DNA from: Planktothrix rubescens CCAP 1459/22
GTDB taxonomy: Bacteria; Cyanobacteriota; Cyanobacteriia; Cyanobacteriales; Microcoleaceae
Assembly: GCA_904830895.1 (NCBI GenBank)
Contig: LR882958.1
Location: forward strand, 3,302,001 to 3,366,000
Length of the DNA stretch: 64,000 nt
Direction: 5' to 3'
Positions 53,715 through 61,304 of the stretch are shown piece after piece. The notes beneath the pieces were generated by a model. That model did no database searches and had not been told where the DNA came from. It saw only the letters and a list, made by a program, of their open reading frames with translations. The translations under genes and the position numbers were made by a program. Every line of letters starts with the position of its first letter. Within the stretch, counting starts at the first letter, position 1.

Positions 53715-53825
53715 CGTTTTTACCTTGATTCTTGTTTGATCCTAAATCAAGATTATCATAAATTCTCGAAAATAGCTATAATCCTTAACTGGGTTTCTCA
53801 AAATATTATTAGTTATGATAAGTTT

Positions 53826-54314
53826 ATGAATATGGGTAATCTCAAGGAAATGGCAATGCTAACTAAACAAGATTGGGACTGGTTGGCGACTGGATCAGAA
53901 TATCAAATGGCTGTAACTATCGAGCAACTATTACAGGAGAATCAAGTGATGGAAGCCAGAGAAGGACTTTATGCCTTAATTGAATCTATGGGAAAATCGA
54001 AAAAATTAGCATTAAAAAGTCAGTTAATTCGGTTAATGGTTCATGTGATCAAATGGAAATGTCAACCTCAAAAACGCACGAATAGCTGGGCGATCAGTAT
54101 TCTCTCAGCCCGTCGAGAAATCGAGGATATTCAAGAGGAAGTTCCCAGCTTGAATCGAGATTTTATTGAATCAATTTGGGATAAATGTTTTCAAGCTGCT
54201 GTAAAAGAGGCTGAACTGGAAATAAGGAAAGTTAAATGTCATTTGACTTCTCTTTCTTGGTCAGAGGTTTTTGAGGATGAATATATTTTATCGGATGATG
54301 AGCAAGAAGATTAA
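53826..54314 (+). CDS. DUF29 protein
   Basis: The product is 162 residues from ATG 53826 (MNMGNLKEMAMLTKQDWDWL); an upstream extension is rejected as it runs through a repeat. KSQLIRLMVHVIKWKCQPQK and RREIEDIQEEVPSLNRDFIE match the DUF29 helical family. It is flanked by imperfect 27-bp direct repeats at 53794-53820 and 54335-54361 (24 identical). It may have moved as a unit. Confidence 0.75.
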   Translation: MNMGNLKEMAMLTKQDWDWLATGSEYQMAVTIEQLLQENQVMEAREGLYALIESMGKSKKLALKSQLIRLMVHVIKWKCQPQKRTNSWAISILSARREIEDIQEEVPSLNRDFIESIWDKCFQAAVKEAELEIRKVKCHLTSLSWSEVFEDEYILSDDEQED

Positions 54315-54353
54315 GGTAGCGATCTGAAACAGAGTTTCTCCAAATCCTATTAG

Positions 54354-54512
54354 TTATGATAACCTTTTTTTAAAGATTTAACAACAACTAGAACTATCAG
54401 GAGCGCAACAGGAATTATCAGAATTTGTGATCGTAACGTGATAATGCTCTCCCTTGGTTTCTTCGGGTTTACGAATAGCATTCCGTCTACAATCGAATTC
54501 TGGGGCTGATTC
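54354..54512. repeat. 159-bp direct repeat, left copy
   Basis: This stretch matches 56673-56831 in the same orientation with only three differences. It holds the last 45 codons of the methyltransferase gene and its downstream flank. The two copies enclose the restriction-modification genes. Confidence 0.95.
54378..54512 (-). pseudogene. Duplicated 3' end of the methyltransferase gene
   Basis: Reading leftwards, the frame gives ESAPEFDCRRNAIRKPEETK then HYHVTITNSDNSCCAPDSSS, CC and stop, the same as the C-terminus of the intact gene at 56697. Two of the base changes are silent Thr codons. Upstream codons to 54566 (MSRNWYSHKSPFYI) are unrelated. It is a partial gene copy, not a functional protein. 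Confidence 0.9.
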
Positions 54513-54546
54513 AATATAAAACGGCGACTTATGGGAATACCAATTT

Positions 54547-55704
54547 CTACTCATTTTCAACCCCATCTTCGTTGATCAAAATATCTTGTTCCTCTGCTTC
54601 TACATTAAATTCCACACGACTCTGTAAAACAATTTCTTCAATTACTGCTGCACCTTTACCCCGTTCTAAAACCCTATCAAAATGACTCATCAGTTCTGGA
54701 ATATTAATCACTTCTTCTATAGATTCCATATATTTTTGAACAATAGCTTTAATATTATATTTTTCCGTCGCTTTTTCTCTGATTTTGTTTAAGATTGTTT
54801 CAACGGTATGTTCTGTTTTCACAACAAAAGTAATCGGATATCTCTGAACCTTGTCAATATCGAGAAAATATTTACCTGCATCAAGAGTTTCTGTGACTTG
54901 AAAAAATCTTCCCAGGGGTTTCATTACAAAGTCTATACCCCCATCATTTGCGTTGGTTCGACCCGTTTTATATAAAATTAAATATTCCACGTTCAGTTCA
55001 TCGGGTGACCAACCCCAATATATTTGTTGGTCTGCATAATATTCTTTCAAAATAGCATAGCTGACAATTTCAAAAACTCTTGCATCTATATTAGGTTTCA
55101 GTAAATCTTTAATAAATTTAACCGCTTGTGAAGGATCTTGTTTCTGAATATTGATCATCTGTTGACAATAGATCATAAAGTCATTGAATGCTTGACCACG
55201 CGCCAATATATAAGCATCAATAATATCTTTAATCGCTTCAGCAATATTTATTTGAGAATTATCAATAGAACATTTCAAGAGATTTTCATTAATCCAATAT
55301 TTATTGGTTTTAGCATCTCTGATTATAGGTACATAATATGATGTTGGAAAGTATTTTTTAAATTCTTCATTTAGTCTACTATTGAGGGCATGATTTTGGA
55401 GTTTACTTCCAAATGGAAGTTCTCTTTGTCTCTGAAGAAGTGTTGTAAATTTTGCTCCTTCATAATCACTATAATTGCCATTAATATGAAACTTATTATT
55501 TAGATAGTCCTCGACCAAGACATATATAGCATAATGATTTGCCAATCCTGCTCGTGACTTGGAACCACGATTAGCAGCTTTTGTTTTAATATTTAGATAT
55601 TGTAATAACTCGCTAGAATCTAAGATTTTACTTCCCTGTTCAGGGAAATATATATTTAAAATTTCAGTAATCTTATCGGTAAATTCATGCTGTACTGTCG
55701 GCAT
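54547..55704 (-). CDS. Type II restriction endonuclease
   Basis: From the preferred start at 55704 (MPTVQHEFTDKITEILNIYF) the product is 385 residues. It overlaps the methyltransferase 3' end by 20 bp, so translation is coupled. RTNANDGGIDFVMKPLGRFF then QVTET looks like a PD-(D/E)XK catalytic core. No close family was recognised. Linkage to a YhdJ-like methyltransferase predicts cleavage at ATGCAT, as AvaIII does. A fossil of the same gene's 3' end lies at 10279-10340. Confidence 0.72.
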   Translation of the reverse strand: MPTVQHEFTDKITEILNIYFPEQGSKILDSSELLQYLNIKTKAANRGSKSRAGLANHYAIYVLVEDYLNNKFHINGNYSDYEGAKFTTLLQRQRELPFGSKLQNHALNSRLNEEFKKYFPTSYYVPIIRDAKTNKYWINENLLKCSIDNSQINIAEAIKDIIDAYILARGQAFNDFMIYCQQMINIQKQDPSQAVKFIKDLLKPNIDARVFEIVSYAILKEYYADQQIYWGWSPDELNVEYLILYKTGRTNANDGGIDFVMKPLGRFFQVTETLDAGKYFLDIDKVQRYPITFVVKTEHTVETILNKIREKATEKYNIKAIVQKYMESIEEVINIPELMSHFDRVLERGKGAAVIEEIVLQSRVEFNVEAEEQDILINEDGVENE

Positions 55705-56578
55705 TAAAAAGCTCCTTTTGGATGAAATCAAAATTTTGAATTTTTTTATTTCTTCTAGTCTGTTTTTTCTGTGGAGGTAATAGCTGATCACCTTTATATT
55801 CTTGCCATCCCAGAACTCGCCTTAGACCAATTTTAAGATACTCCTCTTGAGATTCTATACTAATAGAATTTCTTCCTAATCGTTTGGATACTGCACCCGA
55901 TGTAAATGTACCTCCAAATGGATCAAGTACAATACCACCCTCCTGACTACTAGCAAGAATTATCCTCTCTAGCAATGCTTCAGGTTTTTGGGAAGGATGG
56001 TTTTCATATTCTTCCATAAGATATCTAACACGAGGAAAATACCAGACATTCCCCGGTACTTTTTCCGAATTATAGGGACTAGGAACCGATTTTCTATAAT
56101 CAATTAACTTTCTTTGTGCGCCTGTTTTTGCTTCTACTTTAATATTGTTCGAGTTGAATACATAATTACTTTTATTTTTAACACAATAAAGTATGGGTTC
56201 ATACATTGATCCAAAGTATTTTTTAGCTTGAACTCCTGAACTATCATAATGCCATATAATGCGACTCAAAATTACTATTTTATTTCTTAAATAAAGATCA
56301 AAATATGGCATCGCTTGGGTACTTGCCATCACATATAAAGTTCCATTAGGCTTTAATATCCGAATACACTCATCCAGTAACTTATAAGCCCATACTGCAT
56401 ATTCCTCATCAGACTCCCACTTATCGTGGAAATTTGAGAATTGTTTCCCGATATTGTAGGGAGGATCAATAAAAATTAGATCTACAGATTCAGATGTTAT
56501 TTCACTCGACAAAATAGGTAAAGAATCACCGTGAAATATAATATGTCCCTGGTCTTCATATCGTTCAAACATTACCAT
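55685..56578 (-). CDS. YhdJ-like DNA adenine methyltransferase
   Basis: The product is 297 residues. Motif IV LIFIDPPYNIGKQFS comes first and motif I GGIVLDPFGGTFTSGAVSKR near the end, the beta-type order. IWHYDSSGVQAKKYFGSMYE, RKSVPSPYNSEKVPGNVWYF and ENHPSQKPEALLERIILASS strongly resemble E. coli YhdJ, which makes N6-methyladenine in ATGCAT. The target is therefore predicted, not proven, to be ATGCAT. It is the modification half of the pair with the downstream endonuclease. Confidence 0.88.
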   Translation of the reverse strand: MVMFERYEDQGHIIFHGDSLPILSSEITSESVDLIFIDPPYNIGKQFSNFHDKWESDEEYAVWAYKLLDECIRILKPNGTLYVMASTQAMPYFDLYLRNKIVILSRIIWHYDSSGVQAKKYFGSMYEPILYCVKNKSNYVFNSNNIKVEAKTGAQRKLIDYRKSVPSPYNSEKVPGNVWYFPRVRYLMEEYENHPSQKPEALLERIILASSQEGGIVLDPFGGTFTSGAVSKRLGRNSISIESQEEYLKIGLRRVLGWQEYKGDQLLPPQKKQTRRNKKIQNFDFIQKELFNADSTA

Positions 56579-56672
56579 TGGTTAGGAAAGTAATTTATAA
56601 ACCAATAAAGTGTTTCTAGCTATTAGCGATCGCCCTAATCTAAAGTTACTAAATATCACCTTAGATCAGTAC

Positions 56673-56831
56673 TTATTATAACCTTTTTTTAAAGATTTAA
56701 CAACAACTAGAACTATCAGGAGCGCAACAGGAATTATCAGAATTGGTGATGGTAACGTGATAATGCTCTCCCTTGGTTTCTTCGGGTTTACGAATAGCAT
56801 TCCGTCTACAATCGAATTCTGGGGCTGATTC
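56673..56831. repeat. 159-bp direct repeat, right copy
   Basis: This copy includes the true 3' end of the methyltransferase gene at 56697 and 24 bp of flank. It matches 54354-54512 except for three bases. The module between the copies is 2160 bp long. Confidence 0.95.
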
Positions 56832-57869
56832 TAGGGGGATAGTTTCATGGGGTAAAATTCCTAAAATATCTTGATAATAGGGGCCGTTTATGTTATTATA
56901 AATATGGTAGGTTTTATCACAAACTGCCATCCGTTCCCCCCGATATAAAATATGTCCGTCATCGTCCATGACTTGTTTCCAAGGCCCTTTATAAATCACG
57001 GCTTGGTTTACATCTAAACAGGGGCCGTCTTTGCCTTTAAATGCAGTAACCGTTAGGGAACGAAACTCAATACCATCAATAACTTGCCAAGGTTCTTCCT
57101 GTCGAGCTAATATCTCAATGCCGTAAAATCCGGCCTGTTCAAACCGTTCTAAAAATTCATTTTCCCGAAACGCTCCAGCAATACAACCACTCCAAAGATC
57201 GGGATCATTTAAAATCCTAGGTGTGGGATCTTGATCGCAAACAATATCGGAAATAACTGCCCTTCCGCCCCGTTTTAAGACTCGATAAATTTCTTGAAAT
57301 AGTTGATCCTTATCCTGGGGACGGACTAAATTTAAAACACAATTAGAAATAACAACATCAACACTATGATCAGCAATTAAAGGGTTTTGTTGACGGAGGC
57401 GATCGCATTCTAACTCAAATTTTCCTAGGTCTTCAATTGATTGAATCGGATTAACTTTTAAACTCTGTTGAACTTGATCTAAATCTAAGGCTAAATCCTG
57501 AATTTTTGCCTTAACAAAGCTGGTATTAAAATAGCCTAATTTCTCCGCTATTTCCGGTTGATAGCTGCGGGAAAGAGCCAACATTGTATCATTAAAATCT
57601 ACCCCAATCACTTGACCGGATGCTCCTATTTTTTGCGCGATCATATAACAATTTTTACCCGCCCCGGAACCCAAATCAACTACGGTTTCCCCTGGGTTAA
57701 CATAACGAGTAGGATCACCACAACCATAATCTTTATCTATAATTTCCTGGGGAATAATTTCTAAATATTGATTTTCCTGATATTCCACCGGACAACAGAG
57801 GGAAGGTTGTACCGTTTGGGCTCCCGCTTTGTAGCGTTCAATAACTGTTTCTTCAATATTGTAATTCAT
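56697..57869 (-). CDS. SAM-dependent methyltransferase, ArsM-like
   Basis: The product is 390 residues. VVDLGSGAGKNCYMIAQKIG is the SAM-binding motif, followed by IGVDFNDTMLALSRSYQPEI and SVDVVISNCVLNLVRPQDKD, which carries a Cys in the place used by arsenite methyltransferases. Further cysteines lie at SLCCPVEY and at the C-terminus SCCAPDSSSCC. It may methylate arsenite or another soft metalloid. Its last 45 codons are duplicated at 54378-54512. Confidence 0.7.
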   Translation of the reverse strand: MNYNIEETVIERYKAGAQTVQPSLCCPVEYQENQYLEIIPQEIIDKDYGCGDPTRYVNPGETVVDLGSGAGKNCYMIAQKIGASGQVIGVDFNDTMLALSRSYQPEIAEKLGYFNTSFVKAKIQDLALDLDQVQQSLKVNPIQSIEDLGKFELECDRLRQQNPLIADHSVDVVISNCVLNLVRPQDKDQLFQEIYRVLKRGGRAVISDIVCDQDPTPRILNDPDLWSGCIAGAFRENEFLERFEQAGFYGIEILARQEEPWQVIDGIEFRSLTVTAFKGKDGPCLDVNQAVIYKGPWKQVMDDDGHILYRGERMAVCDKTYHIYNNINGPYYQDILGILPHETIPLESAPEFDCRRNAIRKPEETKGEHYHVTITNSDNSCCAPDSSSCC

Positions 57870-57929
57870 ATCACGGATTTAAGAGGATTTGAACACGGAT
57901 TAAGAGGATTTCACGGATTTCACGGATTT

Positions 57930-58042
57930 TAATTAGTTAATGGTTCACTATTAACTGTTCACTATTAACTGACAACTATTAACTGTTCACTATTAACTGA
58001 CAACTATTAACTGATAACTGATAACTGTTAACTGATAACTGA
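57930..58042. repeat. Heptamer-type tandem repeats TAACTGTTCACTAT / TAACTGACAACTAT
   Basis: The two 14-bp phrases alternate four to five times and then become TAACTGATAACTGA. A separate GGATTTCACGGATTT run precedes at 57885-57930. These are the short tandem repeats typical of filamentous cyanobacteria; they fill the gap and reach the next stop codon. Confidence 0.8.
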
Positions 58043-58044
58043 TT

Positions 58045-59007
58045 TCATCCGCCCCAGATTTTTTTAATTACTTGATCGGGAGAGATATCAGACATTTTGC
58101 CTGAAGGAGATTTAAGCCCAATTACCCGATCGCTTTTTGGTAATAATTTAGCGGGTTCTGTTGGGCCAAATAAGGCGATCGTATAGGTTCCCACCGCAAC
58201 GGCTAGGTGCATGGGGGCGCTATCGGTACAAAGCATTAAATTCGCCGAGGCGATCATCGCCGATAATTTACCAATATCCTCCGGTTGGGTGACTTTAACC
58301 TGGGGACAAGATTCGACAATTTGCCGCACTAAGGCCCCATCTTCTGGCCCCTGGACAATGATCACGGGGAGGTTAGGTTGGCGCTGTTGAATATCTTGAA
58401 TAATTTTTTGCCAACTGGCCACGGGGTAGATTTTATCAATGCCTTTTTGTTTGGCTAACTGGCTAGATCCCCCATGAATCAAAATATAACCACTATCCTT
58501 GACTCCTAACCGTTTCTGTTCCGCTTCTCCCCAGTCGAGATCCAGTTTGGGCACATTAATTGATAATCCTGGGAAGGGACTAATAATATCCAACCCTTTG
58601 AGCAGGTCATAATACATTTCGGCGGCGTACTGCTCTGGTTTTAAGGGGACTGGGTTGCTAATAAATAACCCCTCACCCCCGCCTGCGTAACCAATGCGGG
58701 TGGGGATACCCGTTAACCACAATAACAACCCGACTGTCCAACTTTGACCCAGGGAGACTACCACTTCATATTCCCGGTCACGGACAATTCCTAAAAAATT
58801 TCCCCAGTCGGCTAAACTGTTCCGTCCCTTGAAATCATAGGTTAAAATTTCAGAAACGGACTTACAAACTCGATAAGCTCCCCTGGCTCTGGGTTCTACC
58901 ATAACAGAAATTTGGGCTTCAGGATAGGCTTGCTTGAGGCCATCAAGGGTGGGAAAAAACAGGATTTGATCGCCTATTCCACCTGGGACAAGGGCTAGTA
59001 TTCTCAT
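58045..59007 (-). CDS. Glycosyltransferase family 9 (heptosyltransferase-like)
   Basis: The product is 320 residues. MRILALVPGGIGDQILFFPT carries the GGIGD motif; YILIHGGSSQLAKQKGIDKI and LMLCTDSAPMHLAVAVGTYT with ALFGPTEPAKLLP are the ADP-heptose:LPS transferase signature segments. It acts on lipopolysaccharide or another surface glycan. A single gene, divergent from ispD. Confidence 0.85.
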   Translation of the reverse strand: MRILALVPGGIGDQILFFPTLDGLKQAYPEAQISVMVEPRARGAYRVCKSVSEILTYDFKGRNSLADWGNFLGIVRDREYEVVVSLGQSWTVGLLLWLTGIPTRIGYAGGGEGLFISNPVPLKPEQYAAEMYYDLLKGLDIISPFPGLSINVPKLDLDWGEAEQKRLGVKDSGYILIHGGSSQLAKQKGIDKIYPVASWQKIIQDIQQRQPNLPVIIVQGPEDGALVRQIVESCPQVKVTQPEDIGKLSAMIASANLMLCTDSAPMHLAVAVGTYTIALFGPTEPAKLLPKSDRVIGLKSPSGKMSDISPDQVIKKIWGG

Positions 59008-59086
59008 AATTAAAGAGTTAATCTACAAGGTCAGCTTAATTCTAATATGAACATAGAATTGTCAATTTTACCTCTAAATTTTCACA

Positions 59087-59779
59087 ATGCACCTATTAAT
59101 TCCGGCGGCGGGTATGGGACGAAGAATGGGGAGCGATCGCAACAAATTGCTCCTAACTTTATTGGATAAACCCCTATTAGCCTGGACACTTGAAGCGGCG
59201 GAGGCTTCAGCTTGTATTGAATGGATCGGGATCATGGGTCAACCCGTGGATTTTCCCGACTTTCAGGAAATTTTAGCCCAGCTTAATTTAACTAAACCCG
59301 TCGAGTTAATTCAGGGGGGTGAAACCCGTCAACAATCAGTTTATAATGGCTTACAGGCCTTACCAACCGATGCGGAGCGGGTGTTAATTCATGATGGGGC
59401 GAGATGTTTGGCCACACCGGAGTTATTCGAGCGCTGTGGGATGGCTTTGCAGACTTGTTCGGGGTTAATTGCGGCGGTTCCAGTTAAGGATACGATTAAG
59501 GTTGTTGATCAAAATGGGTTAATTTTAGATACCCCAAATCGCCAACAATTATGGGCGGCGCAAACTCCCCAAGGTTTTGAGGTGAAATTATTAAAAGAAT
59601 GTCATGATCAGGGACGTCAACAGGGTTGGGAAGTCACCGACGATGCCGCTTTATTTGAAAAATGTGGGTTATCCGTTCATATTGTTATGGGAGAAGAAAC
59701 TAATTTGAAAGTGACAACTCCTGTAGATCTAAGTGTGGCAGAATTTATTTTAAGATCAAAAATCAAAAATCAGGAATAA
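59087..59779 (+). CDS. ispD: 2-C-methyl-D-erythritol 4-phosphate cytidylyltransferase
   Basis: The product is 230 residues. HLLIPAAGMGRRMGSDRNKL is the nucleotide-binding loop, with ERVLIHDGARCLATPELFER and WAAQTPQGFEVKLLKECHDQ as family signatures. It makes CDP-ME in the non-mevalonate isoprenoid pathway. A typical length. The next gene starts 4 bp downstream and may be co-transcribed. Confidence 0.95.
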   Translation: MHLLIPAAGMGRRMGSDRNKLLLTLLDKPLLAWTLEAAEASACIEWIGIMGQPVDFPDFQEILAQLNLTKPVELIQGGETRQQSVYNGLQALPTDAERVLIHDGARCLATPELFERCGMALQTCSGLIAAVPVKDTIKVVDQNGLILDTPNRQQLWAAQTPQGFEVKLLKECHDQGRQQGWEVTDDAALFEKCGLSVHIVMGEETNLKVTTPVDLSVAEFILRSKIKNQE

Positions 59780-59783
59780 AAAT

Positions 59784-60377
59784 ATGATCGCCAAAACTAC
59801 ATTGAATAACTGGAAAAATATCTTAATTCGTGAGTTCATTAATCTCGGAATTATTAATTTATATTTAGCCTCATCCTTTAGTATTTTAGTAACCTTAAAT
59901 TCCCTAGCTTTAGTTAAATATGGCATTAATGGCTTTAACTACGGAATTGAGATTATGGGAGCTTTAGTTTTAGGAAAGGTAATTCTTTTATCGGAAAAAA
60001 TGCCAATTGTAGAACGCTATCAAGATAAGCCGTTAATTATTTCGGTGGGTTATAAATCCGTTTTATTTACCATCATTGCTTTGTTTTTTAATAGTATAGA
60101 ACATTTAATTGTAGGTTTATTTCAACATGAATCTCTGGAACGGATTTTAATAGAATTTAAAAATCAAGTTTCTCAAATTGATTTATTTTATCAAATTTTA
60201 TGTTTATTGATTGTTTTTATTCCTTTCTTTATGATGAGAGAATTGAATAAAATCTTAGGAAAGGGAACCTTATTTAATTTGTTTTTTAACAATAGGAGTT
60301 TGAAGGTTAAGGAAGTTGCTTCAATGCCTGTTCAAGAACTTCTACTCCAGCATGGGTCAGATGGGCATTTTCACTAA
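59784..60377 (+). CDS. Hypothetical membrane protein running into dusA antisense
   Basis: The product is 197 residues with four hydrophobic segments (LYLASSFSILVTLNSLALV, YGIEIMGALVLGKVILLS, SVLFTIIALFFNSIEHLIVG, FYQILCLLIVFIPFFMM). The last 24 residues (KEVASMPVQELLLQHGSDGH) are antisense to the dusA 3' end, so the native stop is probably lost. It begins 4 bp after ispD. Function unknown. Confidence 0.6.
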   Translation: MIAKTTLNNWKNILIREFINLGIINLYLASSFSILVTLNSLALVKYGINGFNYGIEIMGALVLGKVILLSEKMPIVERYQDKPLIISVGYKSVLFTIIALFFNSIEHLIVGLFQHESLERILIEFKNQVSQIDLFYQILCLLIVFIPFFMMRELNKILGKGTLFNLFFNNRSLKVKEVASMPVQELLLQHGSDGHFH

Positions 60378-61299
60378 TATAACGTTTCCAGGCTTTTGTC
60401 CCTGGTTGTTGGGCAAATAAATCTAAAAAATGGCGGGTCATACTATTTAGTTTTACCCCTTTTTTTAACCAATATTCCAGATAGGGATACATAGCTTCTA
60501 TGACTTCTTGACGGGTCAAGGGAGGTGTCTTTTCTCCATAGATTTCTTGATCCGCCGTTGCAAACAAATAGGGGTGATCATAGGCGGCGCGTCCGATCAT
60601 CACAGCATCAACAAATTGCAATTGATCTTTAACTTCTGTTAGGGTTTTAAACCCGCCATTAATTTCAATAAATAGCTGAGGAAACTCTTGTTTTAAACGA
60701 TGAACTTCTTCATATCTTAATGGGGGAATAGTCCGGTTTTCTTTGGGGCTTAAACCCTGTAACCAAGCTTTGCGTGCATGAACACTAAAATGTTGACATC
60801 CGGCGTTAGCAACTATTCTGACAAAATTCGCCATATCTTCATATTTATCCTGGTCATCAATACCAATTCGATGTTTAATTGTCACCGGAATATTAACTAC
60901 TTTTTGCATTGCTTCTACTGCTTTAGCCACTAACTCCGGTTGCGCCATTAAACAAGCCCCAAAATTGCCATTTTGCACCCGATCACTGGGACATCCCACG
61001 TTTAAATTAACCTGGTCATATCCGATATCTTCGGCTATTTTAGCGCAAGTTGCCAGATGATTCGGATTATCTCCTCCTAATTGTAATACTAGGGGTTTTT
61101 CTTCGGGTGAAAATCCCAATAATTGCTCTTGATCTCCATGCAAAATTGCCGCCGTTGTCACCATTTCGGTATATAGCAAAGTTCGCCGGGTGATTTGTCG
61201 CATAAAATAGCGATAATGGCGATCGGTGCGATCCATCATTGGTGCAATACTGAGGGGATAAACCTGATTTGAGGTGACAATTGAGGTCGGAAGATTCAT
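60307..61299 (-). CDS. dusA: tRNA-dihydrouridine(20/20a) synthase
   Basis: The product is 330 residues. SIAPMMDRTDRHYRYFMRQI opens the FMN-binding barrel; DQVNLNVGCPSDRVQNGNFG holds the catalytic Cys; TIKHRIGIDDQDKYEDM and VDAVMIGRAAYDHPYLFATA are DusA signatures. It reduces uridines in the D-loop of tRNA. Its 3' end overlaps the convergent membrane-protein frame by 71 bp. Confidence 0.95.
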   Translation of the reverse strand: MNLPTSIVTSNQVYPLSIAPMMDRTDRHYRYFMRQITRRTLLYTEMVTTAAILHGDQEQLLGFSPEEKPLVLQLGGDNPNHLATCAKIAEDIGYDQVNLNVGCPSDRVQNGNFGACLMAQPELVAKAVEAMQKVVNIPVTIKHRIGIDDQDKYEDMANFVRIVANAGCQHFSVHARKAWLQGLSPKENRTIPPLRYEEVHRLKQEFPQLFIEINGGFKTLTEVKDQLQFVDAVMIGRAAYDHPYLFATADQEIYGEKTPPLTRQEVIEAMYPYLEYWLKKGVKLNSMTRHFLDLFAQQPGTKAWKRYISENAHLTHAGVEVLEQALKQLP

Positions 61300-61304
61300 G
61301 GAAT

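Noticed and set aside
54378-54566. Small gene of 62 codons with a CC-rich end
   Set aside because: The last 45 codons are a duplicated tail of the methyltransferase gene; the first part is unrelated junction sequence, so it is a pseudogene.
54547-55704. Assigning the restriction enzyme to GTGCAC because the MITE palindrome centres on that site
   Set aside because: The methyltransferase resembles YhdJ (ATGCAT) and GTGCAC is present in the window, so this link has no support.
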